DNA of 64,000 bases, from NCBI GenBank assembly GCA_033439295.1, contig JAVTLE010000011.1, positions 1,922,082-1,986,081 of the forward strand. Direction: 5' to 3'. This document shows positions 29,601-40,245 of the stretch, in pieces. The stretch comes from Deuterostichococcus epilithicus. Taxonomy: Eukaryota > Chlorophyta > Trebouxiophyceae > Prasiolales > Stichococcaceae. A model generated the notes under the pieces. It was not told where the DNA came from. It saw only the letters and a program-made list of their open reading frames with translations, and ran no database searches. Each line of letters begins with the position of its first letter. Positions within the stretch are counted from its first letter, which is position 1. A program made the translations under genes and the position numbers.

Positions 29601-32600
29601 GCCGGCAGCATTGCGTCGGTCGGCCCATTCCAGCCACCGGTCATCCAGCAGCTCGCCTAGGTCGGCAGTTAGTGCCACCTAGGATTCGAAACAAAGGCTG
29701 CGGCTCAGTCGTATATGGGGAGTGTTATATCTCAGTGCCGGCACCGCACCAGTTCTTGGATTCAACCTTCGAACCCCAACTGTCATGCCACCCTTTAGAC
29801 AACGAACGAAAGCTTCAGGCAAGCTGTCAGATTGTCTTGAGTGCAACACTACCATGCACGTGCATTCTGCAGATGTCTAGCAATGAAATCTGAAGGCAAC
29901 GGCGGCCCAGGCCGTCAGCTGTGAAGTCATGCACACGCACCCCGGTCTGAGCAGCCATGAGCGCGCTCCGGACAGCCGAAGACACATAGCTGACATTGCC
30001 AGCAGACAACGCTGCCGCGAGGGCGTCAGGGTGGTGTGCCGGCAGCGGCCCTGCGGCGGTGAGCGCCGCGGCTGCCAACAGCGTACCTCCAGCTTCACCC
30101 GCCTCCGACAGCATCCTGCAGGGATGACAGCACTCAGTAAGATAGGTTTTCCTTGCCACGCTCGTGCAGGTGCATCCAGCTTCTTGCCACATGTCATTGC
30201 CACAGGCGACAAGACGCAATACCCTGGTGCATTGAGACTGAGCGTGGCTTTATCCACATGCACAAACTCATCAGAGATCGAATCAAATCACAGGTCCCTC
30301 AGCAAGAATGCGCGCTGCAGCAAAACATATCACAAAGCGTTAAGCGACGATGGTGCCGCATGCCAACCCTGCGCAGGCGCCCACCTGTCCGACACAGCAG
30401 CCAGCTGGAAGCCGGAAGCAGCGAACAGCACCGCGTGCGACACCGGCGACGCAGGCGCGAGCGCTGAGGCGGGCAGCACGTCTGCAGGCAGGCGTGCCAG
30501 TGGCGCCCAGGAGCCACCACGCACCTGCCATGGGCAAAAGTTTGTCAAAAGCTCGTCAACTGGCACTAAAGTGCAGCGTGTTCCGACTGGATTGGCAGCG
30601 TCTTGACGACTGGACCCACCTCAGAACAGACCAGTGTGCCGGCAGCTCTGCAGGAAGCAGCGAGCAGCGGTGGCAGGCCGCCGCCCAGGGATAGGAATGC
30701 CAGGGCGGAGGCGGCGGCGGGCAGCAGCAGCGCAGGCAGCTCCTCGAAGCTGCCAGACACGCACAACATTGACGCATCATATATACATGGAGCTGGGACT
30801 TCAGTTGGACTCGGTTGAATGAAACGGTTTCATTTCAGCAGCCCATGCCAGCGAAGCTGCGCTCGAAAGTGGACCGGTCGACAACGAGATCTGTACAGAG
30901 CACGGCAGGTTGCCAGCACAGTAGGGTGGAGCGGTTGACGGATGGAGAGCAATACCAGAGGCTGTCGCCGCCCTCCGCGGCAGCCGCCGTCTGCCACAGG
31001 CGCAGCTCGTGTGTGCCCTGTGCAGTCCAGGCGGCGGCTGCCAGCCACCCGGCGCACGGCGACAGTGCCGCTGCGGTCAAGCTGCCGCCGCCGCCGCCGC
31101 CGCCGCTGAGAGACGCCAGTTGCTCACAGATGGGCTGGCTGGCGGCTGACCCACCGGTGCCTGCACGACAACGGCCGCGTCCTGAGCTCACCGATAGCAA
31201 ACTGCAAAGACAGAGGTTTCAAATGGGGTCCTGTGCTTTGATGCGCCCTGTGTCCAGGCTCTGCCCTGCGGTCGATGTGCAAGCGCGGCAGCAGATGAAC
31301 AGCAGCAACTCCAAGTCTGCTTCAAGCTGGCAGGCAGCACACGCAGCTTGCAGGTCTGGAGCCGACCTGCAGGGACAGACAGGGAGCTGACATGCAGCTC
31401 CGGACCACCGTCGCAGGCTGCCAGCAGCAGCGATGCGCCGAGGGCCACAGCGGCCACGGCGGTGCAGGGCTGGTCCGACCCGGCGCCGCCGAGTGCCCCA
31501 GTCAGCAACGCCAACGGCTGCACCGCTGATGCGCCAGCGTCGCCGCTGGGGACCTGCCACACCGCCAGCGCATCAGCAGCGCCGTCCTCCACGACCCTGC
31601 CCGCCAGCAGGACCGGGCCGCTGCCGCTGGCGCCCTGAGATCCCGGCGCGGGGCCTGCCGCCGCCTGCCCTGCTGCCGCGTCTGGGGCCGGCAGCTGCCA
31701 CAGGTCGGTCACGGCGCCCGCTGCATCGCTCTGGAGCGCCAGCCGGCAGACTGGCAGCAATGCCGCCGGCGCAGCCGCTGCGGCGCCGTCAGCTGGAGCG
31801 GCCGCTGCCGAATGCCTGCAGAGCGTGACTGCGCTGCCATGCGCAACCGCCAGCAGTGACTGCCCCTCCGCCCTGCAGCGATGACCATGCCCATTGACAT
31901 GTGGTCTGCATGCATGCACCATCATGGCATCATGCAAATCTATTAGCCTCTCCATCTCGGCGTGGCACTCCTGCTCATCTCTGAAGCGTAGCAATGCAAA
32001 AGTGGATGGTAACTGGAGGCGCGGCACCGCTGGCCCACCTGATCCACGCCAGCGCTGTGCAGGCCTGGGCAGCGGCCGCGTCGCCTGGCGCGGGGCCCAG
32101 CAGGGCGAGGCTGGCGGCGCGCCACAGCAGCGGCGGCCCGGAGCTGGCAGCGGATGCAAGCAGGCCCGTGCCGCCGGGGTCGGCCGCCAGCAGCTGGATG
32201 GGCCCCGAGTGGCCGCCTGCCAGGACATCAATGAGAAGGTCGTATGTGCCGAGGTGATGAAAAGCCTCATCATATTCATCGCACTGTGCCAAAAGCATGT
32301 TCATTCTCGAGCAAGTGACTGCTGACGTTCACCAGCTACCAATACAATGCCCCGATACATATGAATCGAGTGAATCGGAGATAGAGATGTTCACACATGA
32401 CCACAAGTTCAATGCGGGCCTCCGAGATGCCACGAGGGCCGTACCCAGCAGCGTGTCGGCTTGGCAGCGCACAGGCATATGCTGCAGCGCCGGCGCCTGC
32501 CGTGGCGCAAGGCCAGCTGCGGCGGCTGGCGAGCGGGGGCTCTCGGTGACATCGCCACCACCAAAGGCATCCACCCTGATGCACAGCGCAACGGTGAGCG

Positions 32601-35600
32601 AGTTTGTGCGCCAACTATTTTAGGAGTGACAAGATGAGCTTGTCGTTGGAAACTCCACGACAAACATGGGGAGCAGCTGTCGCCATGACCCCATCGCTGC
32701 TGCGCTCTGCTATCGTGCAGGAGAGATGTCACAATGTCAGCGGCGGGGGTCCGTTGCTTGTGGCCACATTTGCTCCGTAATGTGACAAACCAAACACTGG
32801 CGCAGCGGTGCAGACCTGTGTGCCCGAAGGCGCAGCGCTGCAGGGTGGGGGCGCCAGCCCTCGAGCACGCTCATCGCCGGCACATCAGCGTCCAGACTCA
32901 CGTGGCAGCTCAGTGCCGCCTCGGTCTGCAGATTTGACACGGGCGGCCAGTCAGCCACGAGGTCGTTGAAACACTAATGTTGTTCAAATTAATAAAAGCA
33001 GTTGATGTTCCCATCAGCAGCCCCGGACCGCCTTTGCACCACCTCATGTCACCGTAACCCACTGCGGGTGGATCAGATTCGACTGTGGTGCTCTGCAGCC
33101 TTGGCAAAGCTGAGGCGGCACTGCACCTGGGAGGGTACTCCGCCGGCAGCGTCAGAAGTAATGACGGCAGTGCCCCAGAGCACGGCGCGCGGCGGTGCCA
33201 GCAGCCGAGACCCTGCCGTCTGGTTGGGCAGCCCTGCAGTGAAGTCAGACGGTGATGCAGGTCGATGATGCGAGCAGTCAAGGACCGTAACTGCCGTGAC
33301 GAGGAAGGCCAAAGCGTGCACGGCGGCGTCGTGAGTGCATTGGTTGCGGCCGCCGCAGTTGTTGCTGGGGCTGCTGCAGGCATGCACAAGTATGTCCTTG
33401 CAGTCTGCAGACGGACCGCACGCGGTGCTAGAGCTGCAGCAATCAACTGTTTGACCAATCTTCTGTCCAAGACAACATCTGCACATGTCTGTGGGCACAA
33501 GGCAGGAATCGGGTTGCGGGTGCGCACCATTCATGGTGACGCCAGACAGGCAGTCGACGGCCCACAGCCAGAGGCGGCGCGTGCTGTGGTCATCGCGCCC
33601 CGCGGCCACCACCCACAGCACCTTGGCCGCCCGCCGGGCGGAGCCTGCGGGTGCACTGGAACCCTGACTGCTGCTGAGGTGGCCTGAACAGCGGATGCAA
33701 TGCTGCATTGGGCCGGCAAGGGTCTTGTTGCGTCGCCCTTGCTTCCCTACAGCAACGACTCCAGTTGTCTTGCCTCGTCCTGGGAGTCGCGACGAAACGA
33801 GCAAGATGGGAACACCTGCTGTCGAGGGGATGGCGTCCGGCTGCGGCCGGCACCAGCAGGCCGCCAGGCCATGGCCGCTGGGCGCGAGGCCCGGCGGCGC
33901 TATCACCATCGTGCAGCAGAAGTGCGCCGGCACCCCCGCCGCATCCGGGCCGCTGCCGTCGCCACCCAACGCCGGCGTGAGCCGCACCTGCGGCCGAGGG
34001 GGCCACACGGATCCACATTCCAAGACAGAGGCCGGCTTGACCACTGCTGGAACACCCTGTGTGTCCAGTCAGGACAGTGAGAGGTTGCCGGCCAGCTGCA
34101 AGCACCAGTGCTGGCAACTGGCAATGCAGCCCCGGTTCTGCCGACGGCACCAGCATTCCGTTGCCAGCGCTCCGTCGCTCAGGCGCCTTTCTGGCCACCC
34201 ACACCACGTGGCGGCTCTCACTTCGACCCGCACGCAGGGCGCCGGCGGCGCGCCGGTGGTCGGCAGCGCCAGCGGCGAGCAGCGTGAGCGCGCGGAGTGC
34301 AGCCAAGACGTTCATGCAGTGAGCGGCCTCTCTGGGGCCAACGAAGGCCACCCGAATCAGCTGAGACCTCCTACTTGAAGAGCCGGATCACGTTGCGGCG
34401 CCCACCTCGACCCAGAGGCGCAGCGCGCCGTCGGCGCCAATGGTCAGCAGCGCCGGGTGCGCAGCGCCGCCCTCCTCCTCGTCCCGGACGCCGCCCCACA
34501 GCCTCTCCATCTGCGAACCACGACAACCTCACGGTGCCTTCTGCGGCCTGCACACCACACGGGAGACCGTGCCTCACTCGCCTGCGTGGGCCGCTGCGGT
34601 GTGGCGCAGCCGCTGCCTTCCTGTTGCACGAGTCAGCTTGGTTGCAGCAGTGTGCTCGCAGGCCAGTCGAGAAGGGGCGGGTGCCGCAGTCCCGCAATCC
34701 TGATGCCGCCAGGGCTGCACGACGGCAGTGCAGAATGGACGTGCAATTGGGGCGGAGCCAAGTACCTGGGGGGACGCGTGGCCGAGGCTGCCGCCGGGGC
34801 TCCACTGCAGCCCTGCGACGCCGCTCGGGTGCCGCAGCCGCTCTGCCCGCGCCGTCAGCTGCATGCCGTGAGAGAGTGTGCCGTCTTGCATTAAGAGCAC
34901 TCGGCATGCGTTACACCGCGAAGGACTGTCGCCATTGAGAGTTTGACGGAAGGATGCTCAGTCGACAGCCTGAAGTGCAGCGTCATCCAAGATGCGCATC
35001 AATCCTTTGCGCAGATAGTCGCTGCAGCAGCCGGCTCGACAGTTGCAGCGACTCTGCGCGAAGCCCTTGTGCCAGCCCCACCTGCTTTGGCGCGCCGCCG
35101 GGGGAGGCATCGCCGTCGTGCGGCGTGATGGGCTGCGGCCACCACACCGTCACGTGGCTGCCGCCGGCCGCTGCCGTCGCCGAGGGCGCCCAGGCTCCGG
35201 CGCCCGCTGCGATGAGCGTCTGCAGGACGATCAGTGCCTCAGTGCCTCCAGTCCGTCATGGAGAGTGGCTCAAGATGCTGTAGCTGGCACTACCTTCGCT
35301 CGAGCGCAAAGGGGCGGTCACTGCGGGTTTCCGGCTTGCAACTGCTGTGGGATGACGGTGGCGCCGCGGCACCTTCATGGGACGCCCTCGCATACGGTGC
35401 GCGCAACCGCAGCGCAGCGGCCATCACACAGCTGCACTTTATCAAAGCAGAGGCTGAACAACCGCTCGCCTGGGGCTCTGGCGTCTGCACGTGCCACAGG
35501 TCCTCCAGTTGCACGCCCGCCGGCTCGCCGCCGCCGCCGCCGCCGCTGAAGCGCCCCGAGCCAGCCGTGCCAGGCAGCCGCAGCCAGCGCGGCCGCACGT

Positions 35601-36765
35601 GCAGCATCGTAACGCCGCCGCCTGTTGAGCAGTCGTGAAGTAGGTGTGGCTCCACCATGTGAGCAGTGCGAAACACAAAGCTTGTACAGAAGTAGCTTCA
35701 GGCGTGAGGTGGCGGCGCGTGTCCAACCCGCCTGAACTTGAATGGCCTGGCAGGACAAACTGTGTACAAACTGTGCTCCCAGCAGGGGAGCCGGGCAGAT
35801 ATGCGAGCGCGCCGCGCCTGCATCTGCCACGAGCAGGCCGTCGCACGCCTGCGCCCAGGCCACCGCAACCACCGGCGCCGGCAGCGTGCCGACGGCCAGC
35901 AGCCTGTGCGCCGGCTCGCCGGCGCCGCCCGGCGCCTCGCCCACAAGCCTGCAGCAATGCCGATGATGTCCCCACACATATAAGTTCGCCAAAGGCTGCC
36001 ATGCTTCTCCATGCAGACTGAGCACGGATCAGTCGGTGGTGCGCTGTGTTCCAGCACGTGCATCAAGTCGAATGCCAAATGCCAGCCACAGACCCTTGAC
36101 GAGTGTAAAACACCCCACCTGTCCAGGAAAGGCTGCAGGGACAGCAGAAACAACCGGGGGCCTGCCGCTGCGCCCAGCGCCAGCGCCCTGCCTTCGCCGC
36201 CGCCGCCCCACGCCACAACGGTCACTGGTTCGTCGATTGCCCAGCCCTTTGCGTCTGTCAGCTGCACCAGCACCTTCGGTGACGGGCTGGGCGGCCCGGC
36301 AGGCTGCAGCGGCGGCCGCGTGCCTGGGCTTGCTGCAGCACCAGCCTGCTGCGCGGCCTGCGTCTTGCAAGTGAAATTGACACGGAAATTGACTCTGTGT
36401 GCGCCCAGCTTGCACATGCTCCACCCTTGACATCTCGGTCCACACTCGGAATTGGTCCCTGCTTTCACCAGGGTAGGTACGAGAACAACACATCAACACC
36501 GCGGCGGGACACAGCTGTGCTGTAGCAAGCACTCCAGCTTTAAGCCCTACAGCATTACGTCAACAGCACGAACCTGGAGGAGGTACAGCGCGATTGTGCC
36601 GCCGCCGGCGCCCACCGCGACCACATGCGCGTCCTGCAGCGCAGCCAGCTGGAGGGCGGCGGGCGGACTCGTCGGAGCGCCCGCCCGTCTTTCCGCCACC
36701 TCCATGCGCCACGGCGTTGCGTCGCCAGCAGCGCACCCCGCCCCGTCCGGCAGTGCTACCGTCAT
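20650..36765 (-). CDS. DMXL / Rabconnectin-3 / Rav1 homologue, V-ATPase assembly WD40 protein
   Basis: Rav1-type proteins (DMXL1/2 in animals) form the core of the RAVE complex, which reassembles the V-ATPase on endomembranes. Coding blocks run from a candidate Met at 36,765 to a stop at 20,650. The N-terminal WD40 blocks lie at about 36,575-36,765, 36,110-36,370, 35,790-35,950, 35,470-35,630, 34,790-34,890 and 34,390-34,510, continuing to about 30,960. The Rav1 core has HPDALAAALSAGNVSYV (29,935-30,115), a 1,296-base exon at 28,383-29,678, TWRALRAVGAGFWVSDP (27,660-27,840), RRDPHACALLYIALGKK (27,250-27,410), EFLARDFSSEANRAAAAKNA (26,850-26,995) and DPQLALFLARLL (26,260-26,450). C-terminal WD40 blades include PLFLSGSAGGEVYLWRFGD (about 23,090-23,180), VNVALWDTLAPPQSACI (about 21,950-22,030), LLATGGRDGAVRLWSAG (exon 21,193-21,372) and the last exon 20,650-20,729, ending LVSGMDGAVRFFPFAPA. 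Many inner junctions are approximate and the start is tentative. Family identity is clear from block order and motifs. Confidence 0.9.
21176..21192. repeat. short telomere-like CCCTAAACCCTAA stretch at a splice donor
   Basis: On the minus strand the donor of the 21,193-21,372 exon reads GTGAGTTAGGGTTTAGGG, so two telomere-type units begin within the first bases of the intron. Confidence 0.7.
26455..26492. repeat. degenerate telomere-like repeats next to a splice acceptor
   Basis: Units such as TTAGGGTTCAGGG and CTCAGGG lie on the plus strand just upstream, in gene orientation, of the acceptor of the exon ending at about 26,450. On the minus strand they form a C-rich tract (CCCTGAACCCTAAG) a few bases before the CAG. 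Confidence 0.65.
29050..29515 (-). repeat. five tandem copies of a LDxGMLDMSAFG motif in the DMXL homologue
   Basis: In the long exon 28,383-29,678 the phrase S-A-L-D-S-G-M-L-D-M-S-A-F-G recurs five times at roughly 100-base spacing: near 29,440-29,515 (SAMDTGMLDMSAFGLGGEP), 29,333-29,395, 29,236-29,300, 29,130-29,195 (SALASGMLDMSAFGL) and 29,050-29,105 (SALDTGQLDLSAFQMG). The Gln/Pro/Ala-rich linkers differ. This is an expansion within an otherwise conserved family. Confidence 0.9.
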
Positions 36766-37295
36766 TGCGAAGAGTAGGTCCTGATGGATGAGCTAATTTA
36801 TGTTGAGTGCCATCACCATGGTCATGTGCCGTGCTTGCGCCGAGGCCAAGCCATCAAATGTTAAATTGGATCTGCAGCCGTACGCAGCGGCTCGCACTGT
36901 ACTGACTTTGCGTCTCTGTTAAATCCTCTCAGTCGGCTTTGTGAAGCCTGTTCAGCATCTGCACTCATTATTGGCGTGCCTGCATCTATGCAACCAAAAC
37001 CCACGTCGCGAGCAAGAGTTCCAATGATCACAGGTGGATCTGGAGTGCTGTAAACGATGTCGTTCCAGTGAAATTAGCTGAATGCATGCACGAAAAGTTG
37101 AACTTGCTTACTTGGCTTGAGGGTTGATGATAACGGCACGTGCACAGAAGCTCGGTGGCTCTCCAGGCAGAGCAGAGCTGCAGAAATCGCTTTGCAGATC
37201 ATCCTGATTCGCCCTTACCGGCAACCGATCGCTGTAATTCATCTGCGAGGACCTTGACGGATCTCGCTGGAAGTCGGTCCCAAAGACACCGCATC
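36766..37295. promoter_or_regulatory. divergent promoter region, DMXL homologue / TIC20
   Basis: The 530 bases between the candidate DMXL start (36,765) and the TIC20 start (37,296) hold no supported exon. By position it must serve both genes. It is less GC-rich than the coding DNA around it. No named motif is claimed. Confidence 0.5.
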
Positions 37296-38906
37296 ATGCA
37301 AGCCTCACTGGTACACAGCTCGCTGCCTGCGGTGAGGGCCCCATCATGCACCTGCCGCCAAGCGCTGAGACACACCCCTTCAGCCCTGACATCGCGCAGC
37401 ATCGCTCCGCGTAGCCCGGCAGCCGCAGGCAGCTTGCTGTCCAGCAGGCACTGCATTAGCACGGCGATGCCGCTGGGGCTGCCCAGCCTCGGCGGTGTAC
37501 ACAGCAGGCGGCAGCGCGGCAGCATGGCAGTCAGAGCAGAGAGCGTGGACTTCAAGGACCGCGCCGTGGCGACGCTGCCGTACCTCGTGCCGCTGTTTGA
37601 CGGCCTGCGCTACGGTGCGCCGACTGCGCGCTTGTGGTGACAGCACTACTCTGCAAGCTTGACAAACCGGTCATATCGTGTGACAGGCCTCAATAAAACC
37701 GATTTCACGCATCCACAGACAGCGCTGCATCGTGTGTCGAACCACGATAGGGCGATCCAATGTCGCTGCGCGCGAATCGGTGTTGACGCGGGGCACAGCC
37801 TGCTGCCATGCTACGCTGCTTGCCCCGGGCAGCGTCTGCCTGTACCTCACCGAGTCACACCGCCCGCTGCGCACAGGCAAGTTCGCGCTGGCGCAGAATC
37901 CGATCATACTGAACCTGCTGGCTCCGCTGGACCCGCTCCTGCGCCTATACACCAGCGTGCCCTTCGCCTCGCTGATCGTCTTCTTCGCCATCTACGGCGG
38001 CATCATCAACAAGCGCGACTACTGGAGCCGCTGGGTGCGCTTCAACGCCATGCAGGTGCGTCTGCAAAGTTATTTTGGCATAGATCACCGTTTTTTGCGC
38101 TGTTTCGGCCGTCGTTGGGACCTGCTAAAGAGTGACGGGCAGTAATGCGCGGGTGCTGCTGGGTACATGCTGCTCACTACCTTACAAAAGGATTCCTTGA
38201 GTCTTTGAGCGTGTTGTTGCGGACGCAGGCCATCCTACTGGACATCATTCTCATGTGAGTGTCCCCTGCTTGACGCCTGATCCTCTCCTCACTCCCACTT
38301 GCCTGCGTTTGCCTACTGCATCACGAGACCGGAGGCTCGCTGACGTGCCGCATCCCAGCGCGCCTCACCAGCCGACTTACTTGCCAGCTCTGTACTCACG
38401 GCCCTGAGTGTCCTGGTGCAGCCTGCCCGGCGTGCTTGAGAACGTAATCAAGCCGCCTGTGGGCAACAGCCTCGGCCTCACCCTGTACATCAACGCCTAC
38501 AACACGTGAGTGTACCCTGCATTGCCGCGTCAGCTTCCCCTCGTGCCCCGGCACGCTCGCTCTGGCTGCCTTGATTGAAGATTCTGCAGTCTTGCTTTGA
38601 CACATCAGTTGCAATGATTGAACTTGTGCTACATCCTGACCATTGTAGGATCTTCTTCTTCGTCCTGGCCTGTTGGCTGTATGGATCGGTGCGCGCTTTC
38701 ACCTCTCTTCTTCCTTGCGCTTCCCTGCCACCCTCATGCGATCAGCATCTGCAGGCGCCATGCAGCAGGTGACACCAGGTCTCGATTCCCTGACAGGCTG
38801 CAGTCACAACCCTTCTGCTTGGCGACTGCAGGGCGCCTGCCTGTTGGGACGCACGCCGCGGCTGCCGCTGGTTGCGGACGCGGCAGATCAGCAAGTGCCG
38901 TACTGA
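37296..38906 (+). CDS. TIC20: TIC20, inner-envelope channel component of the plastid import machinery, 240 aa
   Basis: TIC20 is a four-helix membrane protein of the plastid inner envelope and a core part of the TIC protein import channel. Six exons join in phase: 37,296-37,614; 37,877-38,055; 38,229-38,254; 38,422-38,505; 38,649-38,688; 38,832-38,906. The first 80 or so residues are Ser/Arg/Ala-rich with almost no acids, a typical plastid transit peptide. The mature part follows the family: ATLPYLVPLFDGLRYG, LLAPLDPLLRLYTSVPFAS, IVFFAIYGGI, the WVRFNAMQAILLDIILILP block, then YNTIFFFVLACWLYG and the tail RTPRLPLVADAADQQV. Exon 3 has only 26 bases but is fixed by phase and homology. A TGTAA motif lies at 39,096. 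Introns are GT-AG. Confidence 0.95.
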
Positions 38907-40245
38907 TGAGGCCTGTGGTTGCCATGGCCGAAGCCTCAACAGACACGTGCTGTACAAACACATGATGCGGCGACAGCGATCATGAGGCGTCTATAGTGGC
39001 AGGACGTGTGCTTCCTAGATTGGCGTGATGTGCATGGACGTCGTCAGATTCGGTCATGCCATGGATTAGGTTGCGTCACGGGCAGTGGCTCAGCATGTAA
39101 AGCTATATAGGTGGTGAGTTACAGCAACTGCAAGCAAAGGTGTTGAGCTACCATCTGGAGCCACATCTATCAAGCAAAGCTTGAATCTCATCTGCTGAGG
39201 GATTCTCCGCCGCCTCCACCATGACGGAATCTTTCCAGACCTGGACCGTGGGCGTGGTGTGCACCTGGCATCGGTCGGCGACATCCTGCTCGGCAAGAAC
39301 AGGACATCATTACCACAACAAGCATAGCGGAGCCATCACCGCGGGTCGCAACGCTCAAAACAGGCGGCGGCACAGGTATGTCCCTGTACTCCAACATGCT
39401 AGGGTGCTGTTGTGCAAATTGCCTGTGATCGTTCAGTGTCGACGGAATAGAACAAAGTAGAAGGATATTCCGCTGAAAGTGTGTTCAGCAGCGAGCCCAT
39501 CTCGCCGTAATCCCCACAGTCGCCCGCAAAAAACCCCACGATCATCTGCATGCAATAGCGCGGTTGATTACCCCAGCAGTAGCATTTAAGAACCGCCTAG
39601 AGCTCAAACCATGTCGCTGGACTGCAGGAGGTAGCAGATTCCCTGGCCAGCAGTTTTATGCATCCTGCTGCGCACCGTCTTGCACTGCCGTGCAGCGCTC
39701 ATCTTGTGGGCTGACCACTCGCTCCTGCCTACAATCTCCGTAACATCAGGACCGTCCCGTTTGGGCATTTTTGAAGGCAGGGGCAAGGAACTGGAGGGTA
39801 AGGAACTGGAGGGCTGCGCACTGATCGACCTTTCCACAAAGGGGTGAAAGCGTGTGTCAGCCTTTCTGCGCAAGATGGATGAGACTGAAGCTTACTGTGT
39901 GAAGAATTGTTTGCACGATGAACTTTTCCTGCGAGGGGCGCCTGATGCGACCGTCTGTGACCCTTGGGATGGCCAAGGGACTACGAAACCGAAGGATTCT
40001 CGAAAGATTGAGGAATTTCTGGCGGTTTGCTCGAGGAAAAGGAGAGAAGGGTTGCAGTTTGGCGGATGACCTCCTGCGTGTGATGCTGTTGCGCACCATC
40101 AAGAGCAGCTGAAGCCGGGAAGGGGCCGTGCGTGCTGTAAATTGAGGATGTTGGCCGAGGTTTTTCAGGGTTCGCTGCAGACAGCGAGGCAGCAAGCACC
40201 CAACGCATGTGGGCCGTAGCTCCGCTCAGCCTCACCTCCTCTGGA
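38907..40245. other. gene-free stretch between TIC20 and the F-box gene
   Basis: Apart from the TIC20 3' end, no supported exon is seen. Small open frames on both strands (for example near 39,604-39,873 minus and 39,854-40,112 plus) lack domains, splice context or a tell-tale composition. The base composition falls towards neutral GC here, unlike the GC-rich coding regions. Confidence 0.45.
39096..39100 (+). terminator. TGTAA polyadenylation signal of TIC20
   Basis: A TGTAA lies 190 bases behind the TIC20 stop, in the correct orientation for a chlorophyte 3' end. Confidence 0.5.
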